From the NCBI RefSeq assembly GCF_002742625.1, contig NZ_PEBF01000001.1:868001-932000 (forward strand): DNA of 64,000 nt. Direction: 5' to 3'. The translations under genes were made by a program, and so were the position numbers. Source of the DNA: Caulobacter sp. FWC2. Lineage in GTDB: Bacteria; Pseudomonadota; Alphaproteobacteria; Caulobacterales; Caulobacteraceae. A model generated the notes under the pieces. The model was not told the origin of the DNA. It did no database searches and saw nothing but the letters and a program-made list of their open reading frames with translations. Positions 44,009 through 55,833 of this stretch are shown here, one piece after another (the first letter of the stretch is position 1; each line of letters starts with the position of its first letter).

Positions 44009-45790
44009 GTGACACTGCACCAAGGCCTCGCGTTCGCTCTGATCGCGGGCACCATCGCCGCGTTCGTCTGGGGACGGTGGCGCTATGACCTGATCGCCCT
44101 GGGCGCGCTGGCGGTCGGCATGGCCATCGGCCTGATCCCGGTGAAGGACGCCTTCGACGGCTTCGCCAACGACATCGTCATCATCATCGCCAGCGCCTTG
44201 GTGCTGAGCGCGGCCGTCGCCCGCTCGGGGATCGTCGACCTGGTCATGGCCCCTCTGCTGCCCAGGCTGAAGGACGAGCGCACCCAGGTGCCCGTGCTGG
44301 CCGGGACGACGGCGGTGCTGTCGATGGCCACCAAGAACGTCGGCGCCCTGGCCCTGATGATGCCCAGCGCCTTGCAGATCGCCCGCCGCACCGGCGTGTC
44401 GCCCGGACGCCTGCTGATGCCGATGAGCTTCGGCTCGCTGGTCGGCGGGCTGGCGGTGCTGGTCGGCACCTCACCCAACATCATCGTCTCGGAGGTGCGC
44501 CAGGAGGCCCTGGGCCAGCCGTTCCGGATGTTCGACTTCTTCCCGGTCGGCGGCATACTGACGGTCATCGCCATCGCCTATCTGACCTTCGCCTACCGGC
44601 TGCTGCCGCGCGACCGCAAGGCGGCTATCGACGTGGACGCGGCCCTGGCGGCCAGCGCCTATGTCACCGAGGTCGAGGTCCCCGAGGGTTGGAGCTTCCA
44701 CGCCGGCAGCGTCGGCGCCCTGAAGAAGGCCGCCGAGGGCGCGGTCTTCGTGGTCGCCATCCTGCGCGGACGCAAGCGCATCGAGTCCCCGCACGCCAAC
44801 CAAAAGATCCTTGCCGGCGACGTCCTGCTGCTGGAAGGCGAGCAGCAGGAGCTGAACCAGCTGATCGTCGCGGCCAAGCTGCGTCTGCGCGACGCCGATC
44901 GGCCGGTTGCCATGAACGAACCGACCGAGGAGGTCCGCGTGGTCGAGGCGGTGATCGGTGGGGAGAGCGACCTGATCGGCCAGTCGGCCCGCAGCGTCAC
45001 GCTCAGCCACACCCACGGCGTCAACCTGCTGGGCGTGTCGCGAAGCGGCCACCGCATGGCCGGCCGCCTGGCGACTATCCGCCTGAAGGCCGGCGACATC
45101 CTGGTGCTGCAGGGCGCCGAGCAGTCGCTGCCGGGCGCCTTGCAGGCCCTGGGTCTTCTGCCGCTCGCCGAGCGCGAGGTGCGCCTGGGCGGGGTGCGGC
45201 ACGCGGTGATGCCGGTGGCGATCCTGGCGGTGGCCATGGCCCTAGTGGCCACGGGCGTCGTCCCCGTCGCGGCCGGCTTCTTCGGCGCGGCGGTGCTGGT
45301 GGTGGCCGTCGGCGCCTTGCGGATGCGCGAGGCCTATGCCGCCCTCGAGGCGCCGGTGCTGGTGCTGGTCGCGGCCCTGATCCCGGTCAGCGACACGGTG
45401 CAGAAGACCGGCGGCGCCGACCTGATCTCGGCCTGGCTGTCGGGCGCCTTCCACGGCCTGCCGCCGATCGCCACCCTGACGGCGATGATGGCCGTGGCCA
45501 TGGCTGCTACGCCGTTCCTGAACAACGCCGCCACGGTGCTGATCGCCGCCCCGATCGGCATGGGCGTGGCCCAGCGCCTGGGCCTGTCGCCCGACCCGTT
45601 CCTGATGGCCGTGGCGGTCGGGGCGGGCTGCGACTTCCTCACGCCGGTCGGCCACCAGTGCAACACCCTGGTCCTGGGGCCGGGCGGCTACCGGTTCGGC
45701 GACTACGCCCGGCTGGGCGCGCCGCTGACCGTCCTGATCCTGCTGATCGCGCCGTGGCTGATCGCCTGGATCTGGCCGTTCGCGACGTAG
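44009..45790 (+). CDS. SLC13-family anion/sodium symporter with RCK_C (TrkA-C) domains
   Basis: A 593-aa permease of the SLC13/DASS type with about 11-12 helices, interrupted by two cytoplasmic TrkA-C regulatory domains at about 215-385 (KILAGDVLLLEGEQQELNQ; LIGQSARSVTLSHTHGVNLLG). Substrate-site signatures: MATKNVGALALMMPSALQIA (about 106-125) and, in the second half, ATPFLNNAATVLIAAP and DFLTPVGHQCNTLVLGPGGY. Likely substrates are sulfate, dicarboxylates or similar anions. GTG 44009 follows GGGGAA. It is flanked on both sides by intergenic repeats. Confidence 0.9.
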   Translation: MTLHQGLAFALIAGTIAAFVWGRWRYDLIALGALAVGMAIGLIPVKDAFDGFANDIVIIIASALVLSAAVARSGIVDLVMAPLLPRLKDERTQVPVLAGTTAVLSMATKNVGALALMMPSALQIARRTGVSPGRLLMPMSFGSLVGGLAVLVGTSPNIIVSEVRQEALGQPFRMFDFFPVGGILTVIAIAYLTFAYRLLPRDRKAAIDVDAALAASAYVTEVEVPEGWSFHAGSVGALKKAAEGAVFVVAILRGRKRIESPHANQKILAGDVLLLEGEQQELNQLIVAAKLRLRDADRPVAMNEPTEEVRVVEAVIGGESDLIGQSARSVTLSHTHGVNLLGVSRSGHRMAGRLATIRLKAGDILVLQGAEQSLPGALQALGLLPLAEREVRLGGVRHAVMPVAILAVAMALVATGVVPVAAGFFGAAVLVVAVGALRMREAYAALEAPVLVLVAALIPVSDTVQKTGGADLISAWLSGAFHGLPPIATLTAMMAVAMAATPFLNNAATVLIAAPIGMGVAQRLGLSPDPFLMAVAVGAGCDFLTPVGHQCNTLVLGPGGYRFGDYARLGAPLTVLILLIAPWLIAWIWPFAT

Positions 45791-45809
45791 GGCGCGGGGA
45801 AAGACTCTC

Positions 45810-45921
45810 CTCCCCCGCGATGCGGGGGAGGTGGCCCAGAGGGCCGGAGGGGGCTAGCTGGATCGAGGCCGCATTAGCCCCCTCAGTCACTCCGTGACAG
45901 CTCCCCCGCATCGCGGGGGAG
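45810..45921. repeat. Composite palindromic intergenic repeat (family A, copy 2, inverted)
   Basis: The CTCCCCCGCGATGCGGGGGAG hairpin at 45810-45830 and CTCCCCCGCATCGCGGGGGAG at 45901-45921 bracket GGCCCAGAGGGCC and GTCACTCCGTGAC hairpins. It is the reverse complement of the element at 20969-21082, with compensatory changes in the inner hairpin. Confidence 0.85.
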
Positions 45922-46053
45922 CATCCACTGTTCCAGCGCCTCATGCCTCTCAGGCTCGGGCGTCCCGTCCAGCGGCGCTAACCGCTCTTCCGGCTCCCGC
46001 TCGGCCCGCATCATCGACGCCAGCCAGCTGGCGCCTGTCTCCCGCAGAACCAT
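45883..46053 (-). CDS. Small hypothetical protein whose C-terminus lies in a repeat
   Basis: A 56-aa protein starting MVLRETGASWLASMMRAERE, charged and soluble. ATG 46053 is preceded by GAGGAG seven bases upstream. The last 13 or so codons and the stop come from the family A repeat (45883-45921), so insertion of the repeat may have replaced the original end. No homology recognised. Confidence 0.5.
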   Translation of the reverse strand: MVLRETGASWLASMMRAEREPEERLAPLDGTPEPERHEALEQWMLPRDAGELSRSD

Positions 46054-46094
46054 CGTCGTCTCCTCGCGATGATGTTCTTGAGAATGAATTGCAA

Positions 46095-46304
46095 TTACGA
46101 GTCCCGCAAGGCCGATTTCGCGCTGATGGCGGTCTTGGAGCGGGCGGCGCGCCTGCGCGAGTCCTCGCGCTCCAGCGGCGTCATCACCTCGGCCACCTGG
46201 CGGCGCTGGGCGGGGGTGCCGGTGACGTCCAGCCGCCGGGCGTTGGACAGCAGGGTCTTGAGCTCGGTGTCGCTGAGGGTGGGAATCTTCTCGATCAGGG
46301 TCAT
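46095..46304 (-). CDS. Small conserved-looking hypothetical protein
   Basis: A 69-aa protein, MTLIEKIPTLSDTELKTLLS at the N-terminus, predicted helical and strongly charged ([32 protein letters not shown]). ATG 46304 follows GGAG at good spacing. It lies 41 bp upstream of the 56-aa gene in the same direction and could form an operon with it. Small basic helical proteins like this occur next to cold-shock genes, but I cannot name it. Confidence 0.6.
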   Translation of the reverse strand: MTLIEKIPTLSDTELKTLLSNARRLDVTGTPAQRRQVAEVMTPLEREDSRRRAARSKTAISAKSALRDS

Positions 46305-46586
46305 GCCAAGCTCCGGAGGTCGGGCGAACGGTAGGGCCCGCCTGACGAGGCAACGCTTGAAGCCCAACTGGGGTCCGGGATTCCCGTTAAGTAGACCGGA
46401 AATTCCGGCCTTGATTTCTGAAATAAAATCGCCGATCATGAGCTATCGAATTCGCTGCCGCTCGGCCTGCTATTCCTTGCTCCCGTGGTGGAGCGCCGGA
46501 CGCGCCTTCCGAACTTCCAACGAAATTTGATCGTCGATCGGGACGTTTTCGGCCGACGAACACACTTGTCTACAAGGATACTCACC

Positions 46587-46796
46587 ATGGCTACTGGCAC
46601 CGTGAAGTGGTTCAATTCCACCAAGGGCTTTGGCTTCATTCAGCCGGACAACGGCGGCGCGGACATCTTCGTGCACATCTCGGCCGTCGAACGTGCGGGC
46701 CTCGGCTCGCTGAACGAAGGTCAGAAGATCTCGTTCGAGCCGGAAGTCGACCGCCGCAGCGGCAAGACCTCGGCCGGCCAACTGCAAGCGGTCTAA
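46587..46796 (+). CDS. cspA: CspA-family cold-shock protein
   Basis: A 69-aa single cold-shock domain that binds single-stranded RNA/DNA and melts RNA structure. RNP1 is KGFGFIQ (about 16-22) and RNP2 is DIFVHIS (about 29-35); the start [14 protein letters not shown] is classical. AAGGA lies upstream of ATG 46587. About 150 bp of non-coding leader precede it, containing a CCGGAAATTCCGG palindrome at 46396-46408. A strong terminator follows at 46831. Confidence 0.97.
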   Translation: MATGTVKWFNSTKGFGFIQPDNGGADIFVHISAVERAGLGSLNEGQKISFEPEVDRRSGKTSAGQLQAV

Positions 46797-46830
46797 TCGA
46801 CCCTCGCAGTCGGACCCACGGGTTCAACGG

Positions 46831-46866
46831 AACAGGCCAGCGCTTGCGCTGGCCTGTTTTCGTTTG
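46831..46866 (+). terminator. Intrinsic terminator of cspA
   Basis: CAGGCCAGCG (46833-46842) pairs with CGCTGGCCTG (46847-46856) around a 4-nt loop, extended by flanking AA/TT pairs and followed by TTTTCGTTT. Confidence 0.93.
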
Positions 46867-46882
46867 GGGATTGGCTGGAGTC

Positions 46883-47023
46883 AGCGCCCCCTCCGTCGCG
46901 ATACGTATTCGCATCGCGCCACCTCCCCCGTTTCACGGGTGAGGAGAAGCAGCTGTACTCCTCCTGCCCCGCTTGCGGGGGAGGTGGCGCGGCGCCGATA
47001 GGCGACGTGACGGAGGGGGCGCT
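46883..47023. repeat. 141-bp intergenic repeat with 15-bp terminal inverted repeats (family B, copy 2)
   Basis: AGCGCCCCCTCCGTC at 46883-46897 and GACGGAGGGGGCGCT at 47009-47023. The interior again holds CACCTCCCCCG / CGGGGGAGGTG and a CCCGTTTCACGGGTGAGGAG block, partly in the opposite orientation to copy 1. Confidence 0.85.
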
Positions 47024-47074
47024 CGCGCTTGAGCCCCCTTGACGCCGCCCCGCTGTGCAGCTTTCCAATCTCCG

Positions 47075-48289
47075 ATGGCCAGGCTTCTCGCCCTTCTCTT
47101 CGCCGTGCTGACCCTGGCCGCCTGCGGTTCGCTGCCGCGCGACCGGTTCACGGTCAACGACCTGGCGGGCGAGGCGCCGCAGGGGCTGGCCGACATCCGC
47201 TTCAACGCCAGCGACGCCGACGCCAGCATCCGCTTCGCCGACGCCGCCCGCACGCGTCGCGCCCATCAGAAGACCTTCGACGTCCTGGCCATTTCGGGCG
47301 GCGGCTCGAACGGGGCCTACGGGGCCGGCGTGCTGGTGGGCTGGACCAAGACCGGCCAGCGACCCGAATTCGACATCGTCACTGGCGTCTCGACCGGCGC
47401 CCTGACCGCGCCCTTCGCCTTCCTGGGTCCCGACTGGGACCGTCGCCTGACCGAGGCCTATACCAGCGGGGCCGCCGCCAAGATCCTGGAGCGGCGAGGC
47501 ATCGACCTGCTGTTCCGGCCGGGCTTCTACGACACCAAGGCGCTGCGCGGCCTGGTGGAGAAATATGTGGACCCGCCGATGCTCTACGCGATCACCATGG
47601 AGCAGGCCAAGGGCCGGCGCCTGCTGATCGCCACCACCAATCTCGACACCGAGGAGACGGTGATCTGGGACATGGGGGCCATCGCCGCGCGTGGCGACGA
47701 GGCCTCGCTGAAGCTGTTCCAGGACGTGCTGGTGGCCTCGGCCAGCATCCCCGGCGTCTTTCCGCCGACCCTGATCCAGGTCGAGGGCAAGGGCCGGCGG
47801 CTGTCGGAGATGCATGTCGACGGCAGCGTGACGATCCCGTTCTTCGTGGCCCCGGAGTCGCTGTTGCTGTGGACCGCGCCCAAGACCGGCGAGGCGCGGC
47901 CGGGACGGATCCGGGTGATCGTCAACGGCAAGGTCGGCGGCGCCTTCGGCTTCACCAAGGGCGGCACCCTGTCGGTGGTCGGCCGCTCGTGGCTGACCAT
48001 GAGCAAGGCCCTGCTGCGCACCCATCTGACCGCCAGCGCCGCCTTCGCCCGGCGCAACGGCGGCGGGCTGGTCTATGCGGCCATTCCCGACGACGCGGCG
48101 GTCGACACCTCGGGCCTGGATTTCAGCGCCGACAATCGCCTGACCCTGTTCGAGCTGGGCCGCCGGCGGGCCGAGATGGATGTCGCCTGGACCGAACCGG
48201 CGATCCCCGAGGCCGCGACGCCGACCGCTCCCGTCGCCGCCGCGCCGTCAGGGGCGGCGCGCCTTGCGCCGTCTCGTCCTGTGGGCTGA
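47075..48289 (+). CDS. Patatin-like phospholipase, predicted lipoprotein
   Basis: A 404-aa protein. Signal peptide MARLLALLFAVLTLAACGSL with lipobox LAAC, so it is membrane-anchored on the periplasmic or outer-membrane side. Patatin domain: oxyanion loop SGGGSNGAYGAG (about 74-85), nucleophile GVSTG (about 107-111) and catalytic Asp in VDGSVTIP (about 248-255). An Ala/Pro-rich tail follows. It would hydrolyse phospholipid acyl chains. ATG 47075 is chosen for the lipoprotein signal although the ribosome site is poor. 48290-48507 after it has no gene. Confidence 0.9.
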   Translation: MARLLALLFAVLTLAACGSLPRDRFTVNDLAGEAPQGLADIRFNASDADASIRFADAARTRRAHQKTFDVLAISGGGSNGAYGAGVLVGWTKTGQRPEFDIVTGVSTGALTAPFAFLGPDWDRRLTEAYTSGAAAKILERRGIDLLFRPGFYDTKALRGLVEKYVDPPMLYAITMEQAKGRRLLIATTNLDTEETVIWDMGAIAARGDEASLKLFQDVLVASASIPGVFPPTLIQVEGKGRRLSEMHVDGSVTIPFFVAPESLLLWTAPKTGEARPGRIRVIVNGKVGGAFGFTKGGTLSVVGRSWLTMSKALLRTHLTASAAFARRNGGGLVYAAIPDDAAVDTSGLDFSADNRLTLFELGRRRAEMDVAWTEPAIPEAATPTAPVAAAPSGAARLAPSRPVG

Positions 48290-48507
48290 TCCGAGACGCG
48301 CTCCTTGGCCTCGCGCCCGTCGCTCCGCGCGGCCGCCGACGGGGACGAAATGGCGCGAACCCCGTTCGCTGGGAACCCGTCAGGCTTCATGCCTAAGTTC
48401 CGGGGTTGCGCGGGACCGACTCCGTCTCTAAACGGGCGGCTTAACCTGCAAGATGGTCGACAGCGGGCGCGCGGATGTGCGCGACCGTGTCTTTGCGCGA
48501 GTTAGCC

Positions 48508-51801
<3,294 letters not shown>

Positions 51802-51806
51802 CGCTG

Positions 51807-51845
51807 AAAGGCCCTCTTCCTTAGCGGGAGAGGGCCTTTGTGTTT
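51807..51845 (+). terminator. Intrinsic terminator of carB
   Basis: AAAGGCCCTCT (51807-51817) pairs perfectly with AGAGGGCCTTT (51829-51839) over an 11-nt loop, followed by GTGTTT. Confidence 0.9.
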
Positions 51846-51887
51846 CCGGGGGCGACGCGCTCCGGGTGGCGAGACGAGGGGGAGGCC

Positions 51888-52688
51888 TTAGGCCGCCCGC
51901 AGACGCTCAAGGATCAGCGGATAGAGGTCCTGGTTGCTGGCCAGGATCGACTTGCCGGCGACCACGTCGTGGTCGTTGTCGTCGATCGTGGTGACCTTGC
52001 CGCCTGACTCCTGGACCATCAGCACGCCGGCGGCGACGTCCCACGCATTGAGGTTGCGCTCCCAATAGCCGTCGAAGCGACCGGCGGCGACCCAGGCCAG
52101 ATCCAGGGCGGCGGCGCCGAAGCGACGGACGCCGGCGACCTTCTGGCTGACCTGGTGCAGCTCCTTCAGGAACTGGCCGTGGCCCGGCTTGCCGGCGAAC
52201 GGCACGCCCGTGGCCAGGACGCTTTCGTCCAGGTTCCGGCGGGCGGCGACGCGGAGGCGCTTCTCGGCGCCCAGGAACGCGCCCTTGCCCTTTTCGACCC
52301 AGAACAGGTCGTTGGTGATCGGGTTGTAGGTCACGCCGGCCACGACGCCTTCGCCCTCGCGCTGCAGGGCGATGTTGACCGCGAAGTGCGGGATGGCGTG
52401 CATGAAGTTGGTAGTGCCGTCCAGCGGGTCGACGATCCAGGTGTGGGTCTTGTCGGTGCCCTCGATCATGCCGCGCTCTTCGCCCAGGAAGCCGTAGCCC
52501 GGGCGGGCCTTGGTCAGGATCTCGAACAGGGTCTGTTCGGCCTTGAGGTCGGCATTGGTGACGAAGTCGGCCGCGCCCTTCTTGGAGACCTGCAGTTCCG
52601 TGACTTCACCGAAGTCGCGGGCCAGGCCGCGGGCGGCCTTCCGGGCCGCGTCGATCATGACGTTCAGAAGGGCGGAAGGCGTAGCCAA
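51888..52688 (-). CDS. suhB: Inositol monophosphatase family protein SuhB
   Basis: A 266-aa Mg-dependent phosphatase. Metal-site motifs: GEERG (about 69-73), WIVDPLDGTTNF (about 84-95) and NAWDVAAGVLMVQESGG (about 215-231). SuhB also binds the rRNA antitermination complex in E. coli. The TTG start at 52688 with GAGGA upstream gives the conserved N-terminal helix; ATG at codon 11 is a shorter option. It converges on carB. Confidence 0.94.
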   Translation of the reverse strand: MATPSALLNVMIDAARKAARGLARDFGEVTELQVSKKGAADFVTNADLKAEQTLFEILTKARPGYGFLGEERGMIEGTDKTHTWIVDPLDGTTNFMHAIPHFAVNIALQREGEGVVAGVTYNPITNDLFWVEKGKGAFLGAEKRLRVAARRNLDESVLATGVPFAGKPGHGQFLKELHQVSQKVAGVRRFGAAALDLAWVAAGRFDGYWERNLNAWDVAAGVLMVQESGGKVTTIDDNDHDVVAGKSILASNQDLYPLILERLRAA

Positions 52689-52822
52689 GGCGTGTAATCC
52701 TCATGGAATGCCGTCGACGCCCGCCGGAAGGTCCGGCGGCGGAGCGGTAGGTCGACGGTGTGAAAGAACGGGCGCGGAACCTAGTCGTCCACAGGCGCGA
52801 TGGCAAGATGGGAGCCGAAGCT

Positions 52823-52860
52823 GTCATCCCGGGTCGACGCTGCGCTCCGCCCGGGATGAC
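52823..52860. repeat. Short palindromic repeat (GTCATCCCGGG...CCCGGGATGAC)
   Basis: Perfect 11-bp arms (52823-52833, 52850-52860) around a GACGCTGCGCTCC-type centre, a wording found repeatedly in alphaproteobacterial intergenic DNA. It lies just downstream of the following minus-strand gene and may serve as its terminator. Confidence 0.7.
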
Positions 52861-52874
52861 AAGCGATGGATCGC

Positions 52875-53282
52875 TTAAGGCAGCTCCACCTTCGGCAGGG
52901 TGTCCTTGGTCTCGCAGAGCAGCTTGCCGGCCTTGCCGACGGCGCCGGAGATGTCTTCGATCTTGGCTTCCTTGCGCCAGCCCTTGGGCAGGCCCTTGGA
53001 GCCGTCGAAGTCCATGCCCAGGTCCATCCACTTGTCGACAGCGCAGTCCAGCGCGAAGACCAGGATCGGACCCTTGCTGGCGGGCCAGTTCTTGTAGGGG
53101 CCGTTGGGCTTGCCCTCGGCGACGCGGGTCACGATCAGCCCGGTGGCCTGGTCCACGCGGGTGAAGTCCGCGTCGTAATAGGACTTGGTGTCTCCCGGCG
53201 CCTGCTTCCAGGTCTCGGTAGTCGCAGCCGTGGCAAGCGCCAGGACCGTTACGCTAAGCAAACACAACTTGAGTCGCTTCAT
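52875..53282 (-). CDS. Exported protein of unknown function
   Basis: A 135-aa protein with a signal peptide (MKRLKLCLLSVTVLALATA, cleavage near 20) and a mature domain rich in Lys/Asp/Trp: TWKQAPGDTKSYYDADFTRV (about 24-43), VFALDCAVDKWMDLGMDFDG and AGKLLCETK. Two Cys could form a disulfide. ATG 53282 has GGAGG six bases before it. I recognise no family. Confidence 0.78.
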   Translation of the reverse strand: MKRLKLCLLSVTVLALATAATTETWKQAPGDTKSYYDADFTRVDQATGLIVTRVAEGKPNGPYKNWPASKGPILVFALDCAVDKWMDLGMDFDGSKGLPKGWRKEAKIEDISGAVGKAGKLLCETKDTLPKVELP

Positions 53283-53369
53283 GAGCGTCCTCCCCCGTTT
53301 ATCGTTGTTCGCTGCGGGGGAAGCTATGCCGTTGTGCGGCGCGTCACAAGGGAACGCCGTTATTTCGCC

Positions 53370-54029
53370 TTATTCGCCGGTGGCGGCCGATCTGGCGCTC
53401 AAGCCCTCGGCGATGGCGGCGTTCAGCGCGGCGACGGCCGCGTCGGGACCTTCGGGATAGGCCCAGACCCCGGCCGAGACGGCCAGGAAGTCCGCGCCGG
53501 CCGTGGCCAGGGGCGCGGCGTTGGCTGCGGTGATGCCGCCGATGGCCACGCATGGGATCTCCATCGTCTCCTGCCAGATGGTCAGGATCTCCGGCTCGGC
53601 GATGGTGGGGGCGTCCTTGGTCGTGGTCGGGAAGAAAGCCCCGAAGGCGACGTAGTCGGCGCCGCCCTCCGACGCCTCCATGGCCAGGTGGCGGCTGTCG
53701 TGGCAGGTGACGCCGACCATCCGCTGGCCCATCAGCTTGCGCGCGTCCTTCAGGGCCATGTCCGACTGGCCGACATGGACGCCGTCGACCGGTAGGCGAG
53801 CGGCGAGGTCGGGGCGGTCGTTGAGGATCACGGCGACGTCGTGGGCCAGGGCGATCGGGGCCAGGGCCTCGACGGCGGCGGCGATCACGTCGTCCGGGGC
53901 GTCTTTCAGGCGGATCTGCAGGGCGGCGACATCGCCGCCGTCCAGGGCCTTGGCCAGCTGGCGGCCGAAGCCGGCGAGGTCGGTCAGGGCGGGCGGGGTG
54001 ATCAGGTAAAGGCGGCAGGCGGCGGTCAT
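53370..54029 (-). CDS. thiE: Thiamine-phosphate synthase
   Basis: Joins the pyrimidine and thiazole halves of thiamine. A 219-aa TIM-barrel: LYLITPPAL (about 7-15), ALQIRLKD (about 37-44), [23 protein letters not shown] (pyrophosphate/substrate sites, about 70-92), [23 protein letters not shown] (about 120-134) and [11 protein letters not shown] (about 155-165). QIRLKD replaces the QLRxK of canonical ThiE. ATG 54029 has no obvious ribosome site. The gene begins 20 bp from a family B repeat, which separates it from upstream DNA. Confidence 0.92.
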   Translation of the reverse strand: MTAACRLYLITPPALTDLAGFGRQLAKALDGGDVAALQIRLKDAPDDVIAAAVEALAPIALAHDVAVILNDRPDLAARLPVDGVHVGQSDMALKDARKLMGQRMVGVTCHDSRHLAMEASEGGADYVAFGAFFPTTTKDAPTIAEPEILTIWQETMEIPCVAIGGITAANAAPLATAGADFLAVSAGVWAYPEGPDAAVAALNAAIAEGLSARSAATGE

Positions 54030-54048
54030 AGCGGGGGGACATAGCACG

Positions 54049-54182
54049 AGCGCCCCCTCCGTCACGATGCGTATCCGCATCGCGCCACCTCCCCCGCTTC
54101 GCAAGGGAGGAGGAACAGCGTCTCCTCACCCGTGAAACGGGGGAGGTGGATCGACGCGAAGCGGCGAGACGGAGGGGGCGCT
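54049..54182. repeat. 134-bp intergenic repeat with 15-bp terminal inverted repeats (family B, copy 3)
   Basis: AGCGCCCCCTCCGTC (54049-54063) and GACGGAGGGGGCGCT (54168-54182). It shares the interior TCACCCGTGAAACGGGGGA block with copy 1 and the CCGCATCGCGCCACC block with copy 2. Confidence 0.85.
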
Positions 54183-54249
54183 GCCCCGCGACGCCGCGCC
54201 GCTGCTAGCCAGAGTGAGAGTCAGTTGCAAAAGGCTCTGAGAGTCGCTA

Positions 54250-54268
54250 ATTGAGAATGACACTCAAT
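54250..54268. promoter_or_regulatory. Fur-like palindrome before bfd
   Basis: ATTGAG-AATGACA-CTCAAT is a 19-bp inverted repeat with the AATGA core of Fur sites. Two direct TGAGAGTC repeats lie just upstream (54215-54222, 54238-54245). It is 18 bp before the preferred bfd start. Iron control is inferred. Confidence 0.5.
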
Positions 54269-54286
54269 CGGGTAGGGCGTTCTGTC

Positions 54287-54472
54287 TTGTACGTCTGCAA
54301 TTGTAACGGCATCCGCGAGCGCGAAGTGCGCGCCGCCATCGACGCTGGCGCGACGCGCCCGGCGGATATCTTCCGTCACAAGGGCTGCCAGGCCCAGTGC
54401 GCCAAGTGCGTCTGCGAGATGCGCCAGATGATCCAGGACAATCGCGAAGCCCTGGCTTTCGCTGCGGAATAA
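54287..54472 (+). CDS. bfd: Bacterioferritin-associated ferredoxin
   Basis: A 61-aa [2Fe-2S] protein that reduces bacterioferritin heme to release stored iron. The Cys pattern is YVCNCNG (Cys pair at 4 and 6) and CQAQCAKCVCEM (CxxC pair about 38-41). The TTG at 54287 gives the family-typical N-terminus (M-YVCNCNGI); an upstream ATG at 54257 would put the Fur-like operator inside the gene. It is followed by bfr in the same direction. Confidence 0.9.
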   Translation: MYVCNCNGIREREVRAAIDAGATRPADIFRHKGCQAQCAKCVCEMRQMIQDNREALAFAAE

Positions 54473-54607
54473 CCTCCGAAGCGGGAGCAAAATCAGCGCT
54501 CGCGCGGATTTCTGTGAGAGCGCGAGACACTCGCACACATTCAGGTTGAAGCCCCTTTCGGCTTGCCCCAGGTTCCGCCCGAACACGTGACTCTCAAGGA
54601 GGCCGCC

Positions 54608-55087
54608 ATGCAGGGCGATCCCGGCATCATCCGACTGCTCAACGCGGTGCTCACCAACGAGCTGACGGCGGTCAACCAGTACTTCCTGCACGCGCGGATG
54701 TACGACAACTGGGGCTTCAAGCGCCTCGGCAAGATCACCTACGACGAATCGATCGGCGAGATGAAGCACGCCGACAAGCTGATCAACCGCATCCTGTTCC
54801 TGGAAGGGCTCCCGAACCTCCAGGACCTGCACAAGCTGAAGATCGGCGAGACCGTGCCCGAATGCCTGGCCAGCGATCTGGCCGTGGAGGTCGGCGGCCG
54901 CGAGACCCTGATCCCCGGCATCATCCAGTGCGAACAGGCCCGCGACTATGTCAGCCGCGAGCTGCTGCGCGAGATCCTCAGCGACACCGAGGAGCATATC
55001 GACTTCCTCGAGATGCAGCTGGGCCTGGTCAAGGCGCTGGGCGAGCAGAACTACCTGCAGTCGGCGGTCGGCGAACTGCCGGCCTAA
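54608..55087 (+). CDS. bfr: Bacterioferritin
   Basis: A 159-aa heme-containing ferritin, 24-mer iron store. Start MQGDPGIIRLLN is classical and ATG 54608 follows AAGGAGG. Ferroxidase ligands: NELTAVNQYF (Glu18), EMKHADK (Glu51, His54), with the heme Met52 between, and later EQARDYVSRELL (Glu94 region) and DTEEHIDF (Glu127, His130). Paired with bfd, so stored iron can be mobilised. A terminator follows. Confidence 0.97.
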   Translation: MQGDPGIIRLLNAVLTNELTAVNQYFLHARMYDNWGFKRLGKITYDESIGEMKHADKLINRILFLEGLPNLQDLHKLKIGETVPECLASDLAVEVGGRETLIPGIIQCEQARDYVSRELLREILSDTEEHIDFLEMQLGLVKALGEQNYLQSAVGELPA

Positions 55088-55096
55088 GTCGCTGTT

Positions 55097-55147
55097 CGCC
55101 TTCGGGTCTGCGACGACAATCGGTCGCACGAGGCCCGAAGGCGTTTT
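55097..55147 (+). terminator. Terminator of bfr
   Basis: CGCCTTCGGG (55097-55106) pairs with CCCGAAGGCG (55134-55143), followed by TTTT; a second GCGAC/GTCGC pairing lies within the loop. Confidence 0.88.
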
Positions 55148-55257
55148 AGCTGGCGCGCGGCGCGGATCAGGCCATCATGGGCCAGAGGTCCCGGTCGCGC
55201 TGGAACCAAGGTTCAGCTGGGCTGTTTGACCTTGCGAGTTCACGAGGGAGTCCCGCC

Positions 55258-55833
55258 ATGCATATCGCCAACGGAAAGTCGCGCGAGCGCGCCTTGGCTG
55301 GACGCGAGGCGTTCGAGCTGGATCGGCGGGAAGGCCACCATCCCGCAGCGCAGATCGCTGTCGGCGCGGCCCTGGCCGGCGGCGCGATCATCGCGGCCAT
55401 CGTCATGGGGCGCCGCCACGAGCAGGTGCTGGACGACGAGATGTACGCCGTCGAGTTCGCCGAGATGCACGAGCCGGTCGCCCATCAACCCAAGCCGTTG
55501 ACCAGCCTGCTGCTGCCGCCGCTGTTCATCGCCATGACCCTGTCGGGCCTGCGCACCTGGAACGCGCCGGCCAGCCCCGCCCGCACCCGCGCCCTGACGA
55601 TCTGGAGCCTGGTGCAGGGCTTCAACGCCCTGTGGCTGGGCCTGGGCGCCAAGCGCCTGGACGGCCAGCTGGGCGCGGCCACGGCCTCGCTGACGGCCTC
55701 GGCGGCCTATGCCATCGAGGCCCGCAAGGTCGGCGGCGGCGTCGCCCCGGACTTCGGCTGGCTCGGCATCGCCAACGCCCTGACCTCACAGCTGTGGCGT
55801 CGGCCCGTGCCGCGCATGCCCACCATCCATTGA
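55258..55833 (+). CDS. Membrane protein, possibly divergent TspO/MBR family
   Basis: A 191-aa protein. A charged 30-residue N-terminus is followed by helices at about 32-50, 82-98, 112-130, 134-150 and 160-178. The second half, IWSLVQGFNALWLGLGAKR (about 121-139) and GWLGIANALTSQLW (about 168-181), resembles the QxxxNxxW and C-terminal patterns of TspO tryptophan-rich sensors, but the match is partial. ATG 55258 follows GAGGGAG. Its stop overlaps the next start by 4 bp. Confidence 0.65.
   Translation: MHIANGKSRERALAGREAFELDRREGHHPAAQIAVGAALAGGAIIAAIVMGRRHEQVLDDEMYAVEFAEMHEPVAHQPKPLTSLLLPPLFIAMTLSGLRTWNAPASPARTRALTIWSLVQGFNALWLGLGAKRLDGQLGAATASLTASAAYAIEARKVGGGVAPDFGWLGIANALTSQLWRRPVPRMPTIH

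Noticed and set aside
46440..46586. Riboswitch-like cold-shock leader of cspA
   Set aside because: The leader length fits, but I could not define a convincing alternative fold by eye.
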